A stretch of DNA of 9,340 nt from an uncultured Sphingomonadaceae bacterium (GTDB taxonomy: Bacteria; Pseudomonadota; Alphaproteobacteria; Sphingomonadales; Sphingomonadaceae): the NCBI GenBank assembly GCA_938003725.1, contig CALKXX010000159.1:1-9340 (forward strand), given 5' to 3'. Numbering within the stretch: position 1 is the first letter of the stretch; every line of letters begins with the position of its first letter. This document shows positions 1 to 6,814 of this stretch, piece after piece. The position numbers and the translations under genes were made by a program. Below the pieces are notes generated by a model that saw nothing but the letters and a program-made list of their open reading frames with translations, had not been told where the DNA came from and searched no databases.

Positions 1-151
1 ACGGGGACGAGGAAAAATATCAACGAGATGCAGGCAAATAAACGGGTCACGGAGGGCCGCATAACCGATATTCATTGGCAAATATATTCTATTCTGGACG
101 CTCCCGCAAAACATCCGCTAGAAACAGCGCAATGATCCGAAAGGCAAGTTG
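1..151. other. Left-edge region upstream of scoA
   Basis: This stretch has no complete gene. On the plus strand, frame 3 is open from the edge to a TAA at 39-41 and reads ...GDEEKYQRDAGK, a charged tail that could be the C-terminus of an upstream gene. Frame 1 is also open from the edge, to a TGA at 133-135, so neither can be preferred from 12-44 codons. The AT-rich part around 68-92 would be a natural place for a promoter, but I see no convincing -35/-10 pair. A short inverted repeat (ATATT at 68-72, AATAT at 81-85) is too weak to call an operator. AAGG at 141-144 is the likely ribosome binding site for scoA. Confidence 0.3.
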
Positions 152-859
152 ATGAAGAAGATTTACCCCGATGCCGCGTCGGCGCTTGATGGCCTGTTAT
201 TTGACGGGATGCATCTATGTGTAGGCGGCTTTGGTCTGTGCGGAATTCCTGAACGACTGATCGATGCATTACAGGATGCGGGTGTGAAGGACCTGACCAT
301 TGCCTCCAACAATGCCGGGATTGACAATGAAGGCCTCGGCAAGTTGCTGCGTTCCAAACAGGTGAAAAAAATGATCTCCTCTTATGTTGGAGAGAATAAG
401 GAGTTTGAAAGGCAATTTTTGTCGGGTGAACTGGAAGTGGAATTTTGCCCTCAAGGAACATTGGCCGAGCGATGCCGCGCAGGCGGAGCCGGTATACCTG
501 GCTTTTACACTAAGACCGGCGTGGGCACACAGGTTGCTGAAGGCAAGGAAGTGAAGCAATTTGATGGTGAGGATTATATTCTGGAACGCGGAATATTCGC
601 GGACCTTTGCCTGATCAAGGGGTGGAAGGCAGATAAAGCCGGGAACCTGATCTTTCGCAAAACCGCCCGCAATTTCAATGCACCGATGGCAACCGCGGGC
701 AAAATCTGTGTCGCGGAAGTGGAAGAAATTGTAGAAGTTGGCAAACTGGACCCCGACGCCATTCATTTGCCGAGCATCTATGTCAAACGTCTGATTTCCG
801 GCGCACCCTATGACAAGCAAATCGAGTTTCGCATGACGCGGGAGCGGGAAAGCGCGTGA
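152..859 (+). CDS. scoA: Succinyl-CoA:3-ketoacid CoA-transferase subunit A
   Basis: Alpha subunit of the cytoplasmic CoA-transferase that moves CoA from succinyl-CoA to acetoacetate, giving acetoacetyl-CoA for thiolysis. The N-terminus carries the class I CoA-transferase signature DGMHLCVGGFGLCGIP (residues 18-33), followed by the family-typical CPQGTLAERCRAGGAGIPGFYTKTGVGT block near residues 100-128 in shorter recognisable pieces. At 235 residues it is full length for this subunit. The open frame also begins with a TTG at 149, but the ATG at 152, with AAGG 7 nt upstream, is the natural start. The stop TGA overlaps the GTG start of the next gene, so the partner subunit scoB is not the immediate neighbour: it lies one gene further on, at 1782. 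Family assignment is firm. The 3-oxoacid preference rests on family resemblance and not on residues that I can check here. Confidence 0.95.
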   Translation: MKKIYPDAASALDGLLFDGMHLCVGGFGLCGIPERLIDALQDAGVKDLTIASNNAGIDNEGLGKLLRSKQVKKMISSYVGENKEFERQFLSGELEVEFCPQGTLAERCRAGGAGIPGFYTKTGVGTQVAEGKEVKQFDGEDYILERGIFADLCLIKGWKADKAGNLIFRKTARNFNAPMATAGKICVAEVEEIVEVGKLDPDAIHLPSIYVKRLISGAPYDKQIEFRMTRERESA

Positions 860-1782
860 TCAAGACGGTGCGTCCGTATTTTGCTCTGGCTTCTTTGCCG
901 CTGCTTTCTGGCTGCGTCGCGGCGCTGTTGCCGCTTGCGGCTTTGGGGACAATTGGCAAAGGTGAGGTTGACCGCCGTGCCGCCAAGCGTGATTTGATCG
1001 CGGCAGGTGCGGTCGACCTAAGTCCGGCTTTGAAAACCAGCGCAATCGCTGGTGATGTTGAATTTACCGGACAGGGCGGCGGTCTCGATACCGTCAATGC
1101 TGGGGAAGAAGTGCTGTCCGACCGGGATTATCTATCTCGGTTTTTTAAACCCGTCAATCGTCAGCGTGCGATGCCTTATGCGGGTTTCACCAGCTACGCA
1201 CTGGCGCAATCGGCAAAGTTTGAAGCGGGCGAGGGTATCCAGTCCGCCGTATTGATACCGCGCGTCGCGTTGGAAAAGCCCGAGAAGGTAGACTGTGCCG
1301 GAAAGCCGTTGGCAGTCCTTATCGATCTGGACGACCAGAACGCGGGAAATTGGACAGTTTCCGAAACATTGTACCGACAAAATGGGTTGGCAGAAGCGCT
1401 GGACGAACTGCGCGCTGCAAAGATCAGCGTGATCTGGCTGTCGGACCAGCCAGCAGAATCCTCCGACCGGATATCGGCTATTCTGAAAGATGCTGGACTG
1501 TCGGTCAGTGAAGCAGATGATTTTCTGTTCCTCGACCGGGGCGGTGATGATCGCAAACAGGCGCGGCGCTGGGACGCGGCGCGCACCTATTGTATCGTTG
1601 CGATGGCCGGGGACAAGCGTGCGGACTTTGACGAACTTTACGATTATCTGCGTCATCCCGATGGCGCAGTGACGCTGGAACATATGTACGGTGCCGGTTG
1701 GTTTATCGCCCCGCCGCCACTGGTAACACAGCCGGATGAAGCCGCAACCGCCGACATATCTATGAAAGAGGATGACGAATAA
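856..1782 (+). CDS. HAD-type acid phosphatase-like lipoprotein
   Basis: A 308-residue predicted lipoprotein. The N-terminus is a signal peptide ending in the lipobox LSGC (Cys20), with Val at +2, which fits an outer-membrane destination. The C-terminal half resembles the HAD superfamily, class C (P4-like) acid phosphatases: motif I in AVLIDLDDQN (Asp157, Asp159), motif II Ser196 in IWLSDQ, a motif III candidate Lys234, and motif IV GDKRADFDE (Asp253, Asp257), close to the GDNxxDF of those enzymes. Motif I has Gln161 where Thr/Val is usual. Residues 21-150 match nothing I recognise. The GTG start at 856 overlaps the scoA stop by 4 nt. A GTG at 868 would also leave a good signal peptide. The stop overlaps the scoB ATG (TAATG). 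The gene is therefore wedged between two subunits of one enzyme and probably translationally coupled to both. Substrate unknown; HAD assignment is by motif reading only. Confidence 0.8.
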   Translation: MIKTVRPYFALASLPLLSGCVAALLPLAALGTIGKGEVDRRAAKRDLIAAGAVDLSPALKTSAIAGDVEFTGQGGGLDTVNAGEEVLSDRDYLSRFFKPVNRQRAMPYAGFTSYALAQSAKFEAGEGIQSAVLIPRVALEKPEKVDCAGKPLAVLIDLDDQNAGNWTVSETLYRQNGLAEALDELRAAKISVIWLSDQPAESSDRISAILKDAGLSVSEADDFLFLDRGGDDRKQARRWDAARTYCIVAMAGDKRADFDELYDYLRHPDGAVTLEHMYGAGWFIAPPPLVTQPDEAATADISMKEDDE

Positions 1783-2423
1783 TGGTCTGGGACAGAAATC
1801 AGATGGCAGCGCGCGCGGCGCAGGAGTTGCAGGACGGCTATTATGTCAATTTGGGCATCGGTATTCCCACCTTGGTCGCCAATCATATTCCGGATGGTGT
1901 AGAGGTCACATTGCAATCGGAAAACGGCATGCTGGGGATCGGACCGTTCCCCTATGAGGATGCAATTGATGCCGATCTGATAAATGCGGGTAAACAGACG
2001 ATCAGTGAACTGCCGTCCTCCTGCTATTTCGGAAGCTCTGACAGTTTTGCGATGATCCGGGGCGGGCATATTGATCTGACAGTGCTGGGCGCGATGGAGG
2101 TCGCGGCAAATGGCGATATCGCCAATTGGATGATTCCCGGAAAAATGATCAAGGGCATGGGCGGGGCAATGGATCTGGTCGCGGGGGTGAAGAAAATCAT
2201 TGTCGTCATGGATCACTGTGCGAAGGATGGCAGCCCAAAATTTATTCCCGCATGCACATTGCCGCTGACCGGAACCAATGTGGTTGATATGATCATCACT
2301 GATCTTGCTGTGTTTCACCGAGCGGATCATGACAGCTCGTTCAAGCTGATCGAACTGGCACCGGATGTCAGTGCGGCGGATGTCGCGGCAAAGACCACCG
2401 CCAATTATGAGGTCGCGATCTAG
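1782..2423 (+). CDS. scoB: Succinyl-CoA:3-ketoacid CoA-transferase subunit B
   Basis: Beta subunit of the 3-oxoacid CoA-transferase; it carries the active-site glutamate that forms the covalent CoA thioester intermediate. The catalytic signature is LQSENGMLGIGP, with Glu47 as nucleophile, preceded by the usual GYYVNLGIGIPTLVAN stretch (residues 19-34). The 213-residue length is normal for this subunit. The ATG start shares one base with the TAA of the lipoprotein gene, and AAAGAGGA at 1765-1772 gives a good ribosome binding site inside that gene. Together with scoA at 152 it makes the complete enzyme, even though the two genes are separated by the 927-nt lipoprotein gene. The serine hydrolase gene follows after 9 nt. 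Identification is firm; natural substrate is inferred from the family. Confidence 0.95.
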   Translation: MVWDRNQMAARAAQELQDGYYVNLGIGIPTLVANHIPDGVEVTLQSENGMLGIGPFPYEDAIDADLINAGKQTISELPSSCYFGSSDSFAMIRGGHIDLTVLGAMEVAANGDIANWMIPGKMIKGMGGAMDLVAGVKKIIVVMDHCAKDGSPKFIPACTLPLTGTNVVDMIITDLAVFHRADHDSSFKLIELAPDVSAADVAAKTTANYEVAI

Positions 2424-2432
2424 GCGAAGGTC

Positions 2433-3704
2433 ATGAGAAGGCTGATGGCAATGCTGATCGCTCTTGCCGCGATCGCTCTGGTTTTCTGGTATGGGAAACA
2501 GGTTCTGGTGGAGCAACGCATTGGCTTTCCTTTGGCGGAACTTACCGCGGCGCCGCAGGAGGACCGTCTCCCTATCGAACCCGGCGACTGGAAGGGTAAG
2601 ATCGATTACCGCGCGCTTGACCGAGATTTTGCTGCAATCGCACGGCGACCTGAAATGGCGGGATTGGCGGTCGCAATTGTTGAAGATGGCGAACTTCGAT
2701 TTGTTCAAACTTACGGCGTCACCGACAAGAGTACCGGAGAGTGGGTGACGCCCAAAACCGTGTTTCGCTGGGCCTCGGTTTCAAAGGGCATCGCTGGCGT
2801 TTTGGCGGCAAAGCTGTCCAGTGAAGGCAAGGTCGACCTGAACATCCCGATCAGTAGCTGGCAGACATCTCTGCGGCTCCCCGGCGGAGCGAACTCTTAC
2901 ATCACGTTGGAACAGCTTCTTTCCCATCAAACGGGATTGACCAAAAATGCTTATGACCGAAAGTTGGAGCGCGGGGAAAGCCCTGGTTTGTTGCGGGCAC
3001 AACTCGCCGGCGCGCCGCAGCAATGTGTACCCGGTACATGCCACAGCTATCAGAATATAGCGTTTGATGCGGCCAGTGAAATTCTGGGCGCGGCTGCTGG
3101 GACGTTATATTCTGATGCGGTGCGGGATCAGCTATTTGGGCCACTGGGTATGGAAAGTGCGCAATATGGCATGATCGGCCTGACCGGCGCGGATAGCTGG
3201 GCGCGGCCGCATCGGGGGGACGAAATACGCACGCCGGTCGAATCCTATTGGCGGTTGCCGGCGGCGGCCGGGGTGAACAGTAATATTGTCGATATGGCCC
3301 GCTGGATGCAGGCGATGATGGGCGAAAATTCGGCCATATTATCGACTGAGGTCCGGGCGCTCGCTGTGACGGCGCGTGTATCAACGCCGCGCCTATATGG
3401 CGGCGAATTATCTCGCGCATTGACCGACCCGTCCTATGGGCTGGGTTGGCGCAACTTCACCTATGCCGGCCGCCAAATGGTGGGACATTCCGGCGCTGTC
3501 GATGGCTTTCGCGCGACGCTGATTTTCGACCCTGCTAGGCGCACAGGCGTTGCGGTAATGTGGAACAATGGATGGGGCGTTCCATTCCGTATTCCGTTCG
3601 CGGTGTTCGACAGCTATTACGGACGGTCCGGAGTGGAGACGAAAGACTGGCTGGATATCAGCGACATTGCGCTACCCGAACCAAAACCAGTCCCGGCCAA
3701 GTGA
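2433..3704 (+). CDS. Membrane-anchored serine hydrolase, class C beta-lactamase/esterase fold
   Basis: A 423-residue member of the beta-lactamase-related serine hydrolases (DD-peptidases, class C beta-lactamases, EstB-type esterases). The three active-site elements are in order: SVSK (nucleophile Ser115, Lys118), YQN (Tyr206, Asn208) and HSG (352-354) in the place of KTG. Residues 4-20 form one hydrophobic segment after an Arg-Arg start, with no clear cleavage site, so it is probably an inner-membrane anchor with the enzyme in the periplasm. The HSG in place of KTG is common among esterase-like members, so I favour ester or peptide hydrolysis over antibiotic resistance. The ATG at 2433 has TAGG (over the scoB stop) 8 nt upstream; ATGs at 2445 and 2451 are alternatives that keep the anchor. 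It is last in the scoA operon and ends 16 nt from a convergent gene. Actual substrate unknown. Confidence 0.88.
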   Translation: MRRLMAMLIALAAIALVFWYGKQVLVEQRIGFPLAELTAAPQEDRLPIEPGDWKGKIDYRALDRDFAAIARRPEMAGLAVAIVEDGELRFVQTYGVTDKSTGEWVTPKTVFRWASVSKGIAGVLAAKLSSEGKVDLNIPISSWQTSLRLPGGANSYITLEQLLSHQTGLTKNAYDRKLERGESPGLLRAQLAGAPQQCVPGTCHSYQNIAFDAASEILGAAAGTLYSDAVRDQLFGPLGMESAQYGMIGLTGADSWARPHRGDEIRTPVESYWRLPAAAGVNSNIVDMARWMQAMMGENSAILSTEVRALAVTARVSTPRLYGGELSRALTDPSYGLGWRNFTYAGRQMVGHSGAVDGFRATLIFDPARRTGVAVMWNNGWGVPFRIPFAVFDSYYGRSGVETKDWLDISDIALPEPKPVPAK

Positions 3705-3720
3705 TTTTTGATCGTTGATC

Positions 3721-4191
3721 TTAGTTTAGCGAAGCCCGCAGGGCCGCCTGCTCAAATAGTCCGCGGTCGCCCATTTCCCATGTGACGTTAAGCTGGGTGC
3801 GGTGGATAAGCCAGCCGTCTTCATCACGCTTCAATTGATGGATATAATATCCGCCCAGAGAGTGCATCTCTCGCAAATCACCGGTGATCAGATGATGATG
3901 CGCCGCCATGTAACAGGTGCAGGTCGCCCTATCCCCGTCTAGTTCAATCGTGAAATTGGTCAGTACATGCTGGGTCGCATCGAACGGTTCTAGCGTCGTC
4001 CGCACCCCGGCTACCCAATCATCCGCTGCCATTTCTGCTGCTGGCTGTCCGGACCAGCTAGAGAAGTCGAAAACCGTCTGATCAGCGAAAATCGAGCGAT
4101 AGACATCCCATTTGTGCTGGTCGATGCCAGTGGCATATTTCATCACATGGTCAGTGATTTTTGCGCGATCAATAAGATCGTCTTGGGTCAT
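3721..4191 (-). CDS. SnoaL-like / NTF2-fold protein
   Basis: A 156-residue single-domain protein of the SnoaL-like group (NTF2 cone fold, the family also called SnoaL_4). Recognisable points are the opening helix DLIDRAKITDHVMKYATGID, the YRSIFADQTVFDF turn near residues 31-43, a His-containing strand AAHHHLI (around 95-101), and the closing strand pair GYYIHQLKRDEDGWLIHRTQLNVTW in shorter pieces. Such domains act as isomerases, dehydratases, cyclases or hydroxylase accessory folds, and the sequence alone does not choose among them. The ATG lies 1 nt downstream of the stop of the isomerase-like gene, so the two are one transcript and probably translationally coupled. A shared pathway with that gene is inferred from this spacing. 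It ends convergently against the serine hydrolase with only 16 nt between them, and no terminator hairpin is visible there. Confidence 0.85.
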   Translation of the reverse strand: MTQDDLIDRAKITDHVMKYATGIDQHKWDVYRSIFADQTVFDFSSWSGQPAAEMAADDWVAGVRTTLEPFDATQHVLTNFTIELDGDRATCTCYMAAHHHLITGDLREMHSLGGYYIHQLKRDEDGWLIHRTQLNVTWEMGDRGLFEQAALRASLN

Positions 4192-4192
4192 G

Positions 4193-4996
4193 TCATGTCT
4201 CCAGCGGTTCCAGTAAGTTGCGGCTAGCCTCTATTGCTCTCATGGCGCGATTGGAGGCGGTCTCTGCCCCGGCATGGCCCGGCACTTCGATATCCAAGTC
4301 GACATGAGGCGCAAAAGCTTCCACGAATTCGGATAACGGAAATGCGCCTTCGCCAGGGATCATCCGGAACATTGCTTCATCCAGATAGTCATCGGTAACG
4401 CGCATATCCGGGCCATCGCAAATTTGGGCATATCCAATAAGAGCGGGGTCCACGCGCCGCAATTGTGCAAGGGTTCCGCCGGTGCGAAACAAATGCAGCG
4501 CATCAACTGCGATTTTTAAATGCGGATGGCCCATCTTGCTCGCCCAGGCCACGGCATTATCAAGGCTATCACACCCTTTGGCAAACCCGGTAAACTCCAG
4601 GCCGACTTGGAGGTTCAGTCTATCCGCCATGTCACATAGCTGTCCCAGCTGATCTTCCGCGCGCGCGGGGTCTGTTTCATGAATATGCGTGACGATCCGC
4701 TTGGCTCTGAGCGCGGCGGCGAGAGTCAGTGCCGCTTCATATTCCTTCACCTCAAGGCCAGCCATGATTGGAAAATATTCGGCGTTGATGATGGTGATGT
4801 TATGACCTTCCATAAGCTGGATGAACATATTCCGTTTGGATGGCTTCACTACCGGAAACATATCGGAGCCGTCCGGGTGGGCCGGGGTAGCGGTAAACAG
4901 GCATATCTTCCTTAGACCTGCGCGAGCTGCAAACCGCACCAATCCCGCTGGGCCGCCTTCCATCATGGTAATCTGATGTATCGCCAAGTTGCGCAT
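4193..4996 (-). CDS. Sugar phosphate isomerase/epimerase-like TIM-barrel protein
   Basis: A 267-residue protein of the xylose isomerase-like TIM-barrel / AP endonuclease 2 superfamily, which includes sugar and inositol-derivative isomerases, epimerases and dehydratases. Candidate divalent-metal ligands sit at the expected strand ends: Glu134 in VGLEFTGF, Asp165 with His168 in AVDALHLF, a strand IGYAQICDGP (Gln191 or Asp194), and Glu237 in DIEVPGH. The IPGEGAFPL loop (213-221) is the usual GxG turn before the final barrel strands. The ATG at 4996 has AGGG a few bases upstream on its own strand. It is the first gene of a minus-strand pair with the SnoaL-like gene and is divergent from the acyl-CoA synthetase, which suggests a shared regulatory region. 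The substrate need not be a sugar: members of this superfamily also act on keto and ring acids. Specific activity unknown. Confidence 0.83.
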   Translation of the reverse strand: MRNLAIHQITMMEGGPAGLVRFAARAGLRKICLFTATPAHPDGSDMFPVVKPSKRNMFIQLMEGHNITIINAEYFPIMAGLEVKEYEAALTLAAALRAKRIVTHIHETDPARAEDQLGQLCDMADRLNLQVGLEFTGFAKGCDSLDNAVAWASKMGHPHLKIAVDALHLFRTGGTLAQLRRVDPALIGYAQICDGPDMRVTDDYLDEAMFRMIPGEGAFPLSEFVEAFAPHVDLDIEVPGHAGAETASNRAMRAIEASRNLLEPLET

Positions 4997-5138
4997 ATCG
5001 CGACCCTAGTCCGGGATGTGTGAATTTCCGCTAGTGAATATGTTAGGCCGCGAACGAACCGCATCGCATTAGATTGCGTTTAGAGAGAATCATCCGCCCC
5101 GACATAGATCGGATCGACGGACAGGAAGGAAAGCCAAA
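4997..5138. promoter_or_regulatory. Divergent intergenic region, isomerase / acyl-CoA synthetase
   Basis: A 142-nt gap between two divergently transcribed genes must hold both promoters unless transcription enters from outside. I cannot point to a convincing -35/-10 pair on either strand. Visible structure: a direct repeat GTGAAT at 5020-5025 and 5034-5039 (14-nt period), a short inverted repeat CGCA (5065-5068) / TGCG (5075-5078), and CCGA (5099-5102) / TCGG (5109-5112) just before the ribosome binding site. All have arms of 4-6 nt, so they are only candidate regulator sites. The AGGAAGGAAAG run (5123-5133) is the ribosome binding site of the plus-strand gene. Confidence 0.5.
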
Positions 5139-6725
5139 ATGCGCGAAGAAGATATTGTTTCGATAGGTGATGTTGTGCGGTTTCAAGCACAAGAACAGCC
5201 GGATGCCGCGGTCTTTACATTTGAGGATGATGCGATGACCTATGCGCGGTTGGACCGCGAGAGCAACCGCGCGGCTCAGGCGCTGGCATCAAAGGGCGTG
5301 GGGAAGGGGGATCGCATTTCCTATATGGGCAAAAATTCCCATCTCTATTTCGAAATATTGGTCGGCGCCGCAAAACTTGGTGCCGTGATGGTTCCGGTTA
5401 ACTGGCGACTGGCCCCGCCGGAAGTGGCCTATATCCTAAACGATTGCGGGTCAAAGTTGCTGTTCATCGGCCCCGGATTTGATGATTTGATGCGCAAGAT
5501 CAAACCGGAATTACAGCATGTCGAACTCATTCTTGGCAGTGAGAAAGCAGAAGGCGATTTTGACGGTTATCCTGCGTGGAGGGATGGTTTTGATGCGATT
5601 GATCCAGACATTGCCTGCGCCGAAGATGACGATGCCCTGCAACTCTATACATCCGGCACGACCGGACACCCCAAGGGCGCAATCATGACCAATGGGTCCA
5701 TATTCTCGTCGCGCGGAGCTGGTATCACCGATGAAGATTTGATGGATTGGCAAAAACCGGTTCCGGGTGAAATCACGCTGCTTGCAATGCCATGCTTTCA
5801 TATCAGCGGCACGGGCACAGGTTTGGCGGTGATGTTCAGCGGCGGCGGCGCGATTATATTACCGGAATATGATCCGACTCAGGCGCTGGAATTGATCGAG
5901 CGTTATAATATCTCGAAAATCTTCATGGTGCCTGCGGCAATACAGATCATGCTTAACCATCCCCGTGCCGGTGAAGTCGATTTTTCCCAGCTCAAATATA
6001 TTACCTATGGCGCCTCGCCAATTCCGCTGGAGTTGATGAAACAGGCTATGGATGTACTGGGCTGCGGCTTTGTTCAAATGTACGGTATGACGGAAACTTC
6101 GGGCACGATAACTACGCTCAACCCCGAAGATCATGACGTGAACGGGAACGAGAAAATGCGCTCGGTCGGCACACCGCTGCCCGGCGTAGAGATAAAGATT
6201 ATCGATCCGGATAGCGGTGAAACATTGCCGTCCCGCACAGTCGGTGAAATTGCCACACGCTCGGCAAAGAATATGAAGGGCTATTGGAACCGTCCGGAAG
6301 CAACAGAAGAAACCATCGATGCCGAGGGTTGGTTGCGAACTGGTGATGCTGGATATCTGGACGACGAAGGCTATCTGTATATTCACGACCGATTGAAGGA
6401 TATGATCATTTCCGGCGGTGAAAATATCTATCCGGCAGAGGTTGAGAATGCGATCTATGCCAATGCCAAGGTCGCCGATGTTGCGGTGATTGGTGTGCCG
6501 GATCAAAAATGGGGCGAGGCTGTAAAAGCCTGTGTGGTTGTGAAAGAGGGACAGCAATTGTCCGCGGCAGATGTGATTGCCGATGCGCGGGATAAAATCG
6601 CTGGATATAAATGCCCGAAATCAGTGGATTTTATAGATGCATTGCCGCGCAATCCCTCCGGAAAAATCCTCCGCAAAGATCTGCGTGCACCCTATTGGGA
6701 GGGTAAAGACCGAGCGGTAAACTAG
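5139..6725 (+). CDS. Acyl-CoA synthetase (AMP-forming, ANL family)
   Basis: A 528-residue cytoplasmic enzyme of the adenylate-forming (ANL) family, which activates a carboxylic acid with ATP to the acyl-AMP and then to the acyl-CoA. All core motifs are intact: the P-loop YTSGTTGHPKG (170-180), the aromatic-acid/adenine motif MYGMTETSG (314-322), the GWLRTGD motif (397-403) with the following HDRLKDMIISGG hinge (416-427), and NPSGKIL with the catalytic Lys509. Length and order are those of FadD/fatty-acyl-CoA synthetase-like members, but chain length or ring specificity cannot be read off. The ATG is set by the strong AGGAAGGAAAG site 8 nt upstream. It is divergent from the isomerase/SnoaL pair and 89 nt upstream of an unrelated-looking membrane protein gene. 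It probably feeds beta-oxidation-like catabolism; the acetoacetate-activating enzyme at the left of the window fits that theme. Confidence 0.93.
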   Translation: MREEDIVSIGDVVRFQAQEQPDAAVFTFEDDAMTYARLDRESNRAAQALASKGVGKGDRISYMGKNSHLYFEILVGAAKLGAVMVPVNWRLAPPEVAYILNDCGSKLLFIGPGFDDLMRKIKPELQHVELILGSEKAEGDFDGYPAWRDGFDAIDPDIACAEDDDALQLYTSGTTGHPKGAIMTNGSIFSSRGAGITDEDLMDWQKPVPGEITLLAMPCFHISGTGTGLAVMFSGGGAIILPEYDPTQALELIERYNISKIFMVPAAIQIMLNHPRAGEVDFSQLKYITYGASPIPLELMKQAMDVLGCGFVQMYGMTETSGTITTLNPEDHDVNGNEKMRSVGTPLPGVEIKIIDPDSGETLPSRTVGEIATRSAKNMKGYWNRPEATEETIDAEGWLRTGDAGYLDDEGYLYIHDRLKDMIISGGENIYPAEVENAIYANAKVADVAVIGVPDQKWGEAVKACVVVKEGQQLSAADVIADARDKIAGYKCPKSVDFIDALPRNPSGKILRKDLRAPYWEGKDRAVN

Positions 6726-6732
6726 ATCTCAA

Positions 6733-6781
6733 ATCGCTTGGGTTTCTGACGGTCGAGTTGTGAAACCGTCGGAGTTGCGAT
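6733..6781 (+). other. Nested inverted repeats between acyl-CoA synthetase and membrane protein
   Basis: The 89-nt gap holds GACGGT (6748-6753) paired with ACCGTC (6765-6770), an 11-nt loop, and an outer ATCGC (6733-6737) / GCGAT (6777-6781). A second, mutually exclusive pairing is GGTTTC (6741-6746) with GAAACC (6762-6767). No T-tract follows, so it is not a standard intrinsic terminator. It could be a factor-dependent end of the synthetase mRNA, a leader structure for the next gene, or chance. Confidence 0.35.
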
Positions 6782-6814
6782 AGGTACGCGGCTCTTGGAC
6801 ATGGGGGATGTGCG

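Noticed and set aside
72..820. Minus-strand open frames across scoA
   Set aside because: Their products show no family pattern and are antisense to a firmly identified gene.
1653..2708. 351-codon open frame on the minus strand across scoB
   Set aside because: It lies antisense to scoB and the hydrolase start, has a composition rich in His, Cys, Arg and Ile with no recognisable motif, and scoB itself carries the catalytic signature. It is a shadow frame.
2433..3704. Reading the serine hydrolase as an antibiotic-resistance beta-lactamase
   Set aside because: The fold is shared, but HSG replaces KTG, the protein has a membrane anchor and it lies in a catabolic operon. Nothing supports resistance.
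3705..3720. Possible terminator between convergent hydrolase and SnoaL genes
   Set aside because: The 16-nt gap has a T-run and two TTGATC copies but no stem of useful length.
5859..6557. 232-codon minus-strand frame inside the acyl-CoA synthetase gene
   Set aside because: Antisense to the adenylation core with all motifs intact; no recognisable domain in the antisense product.
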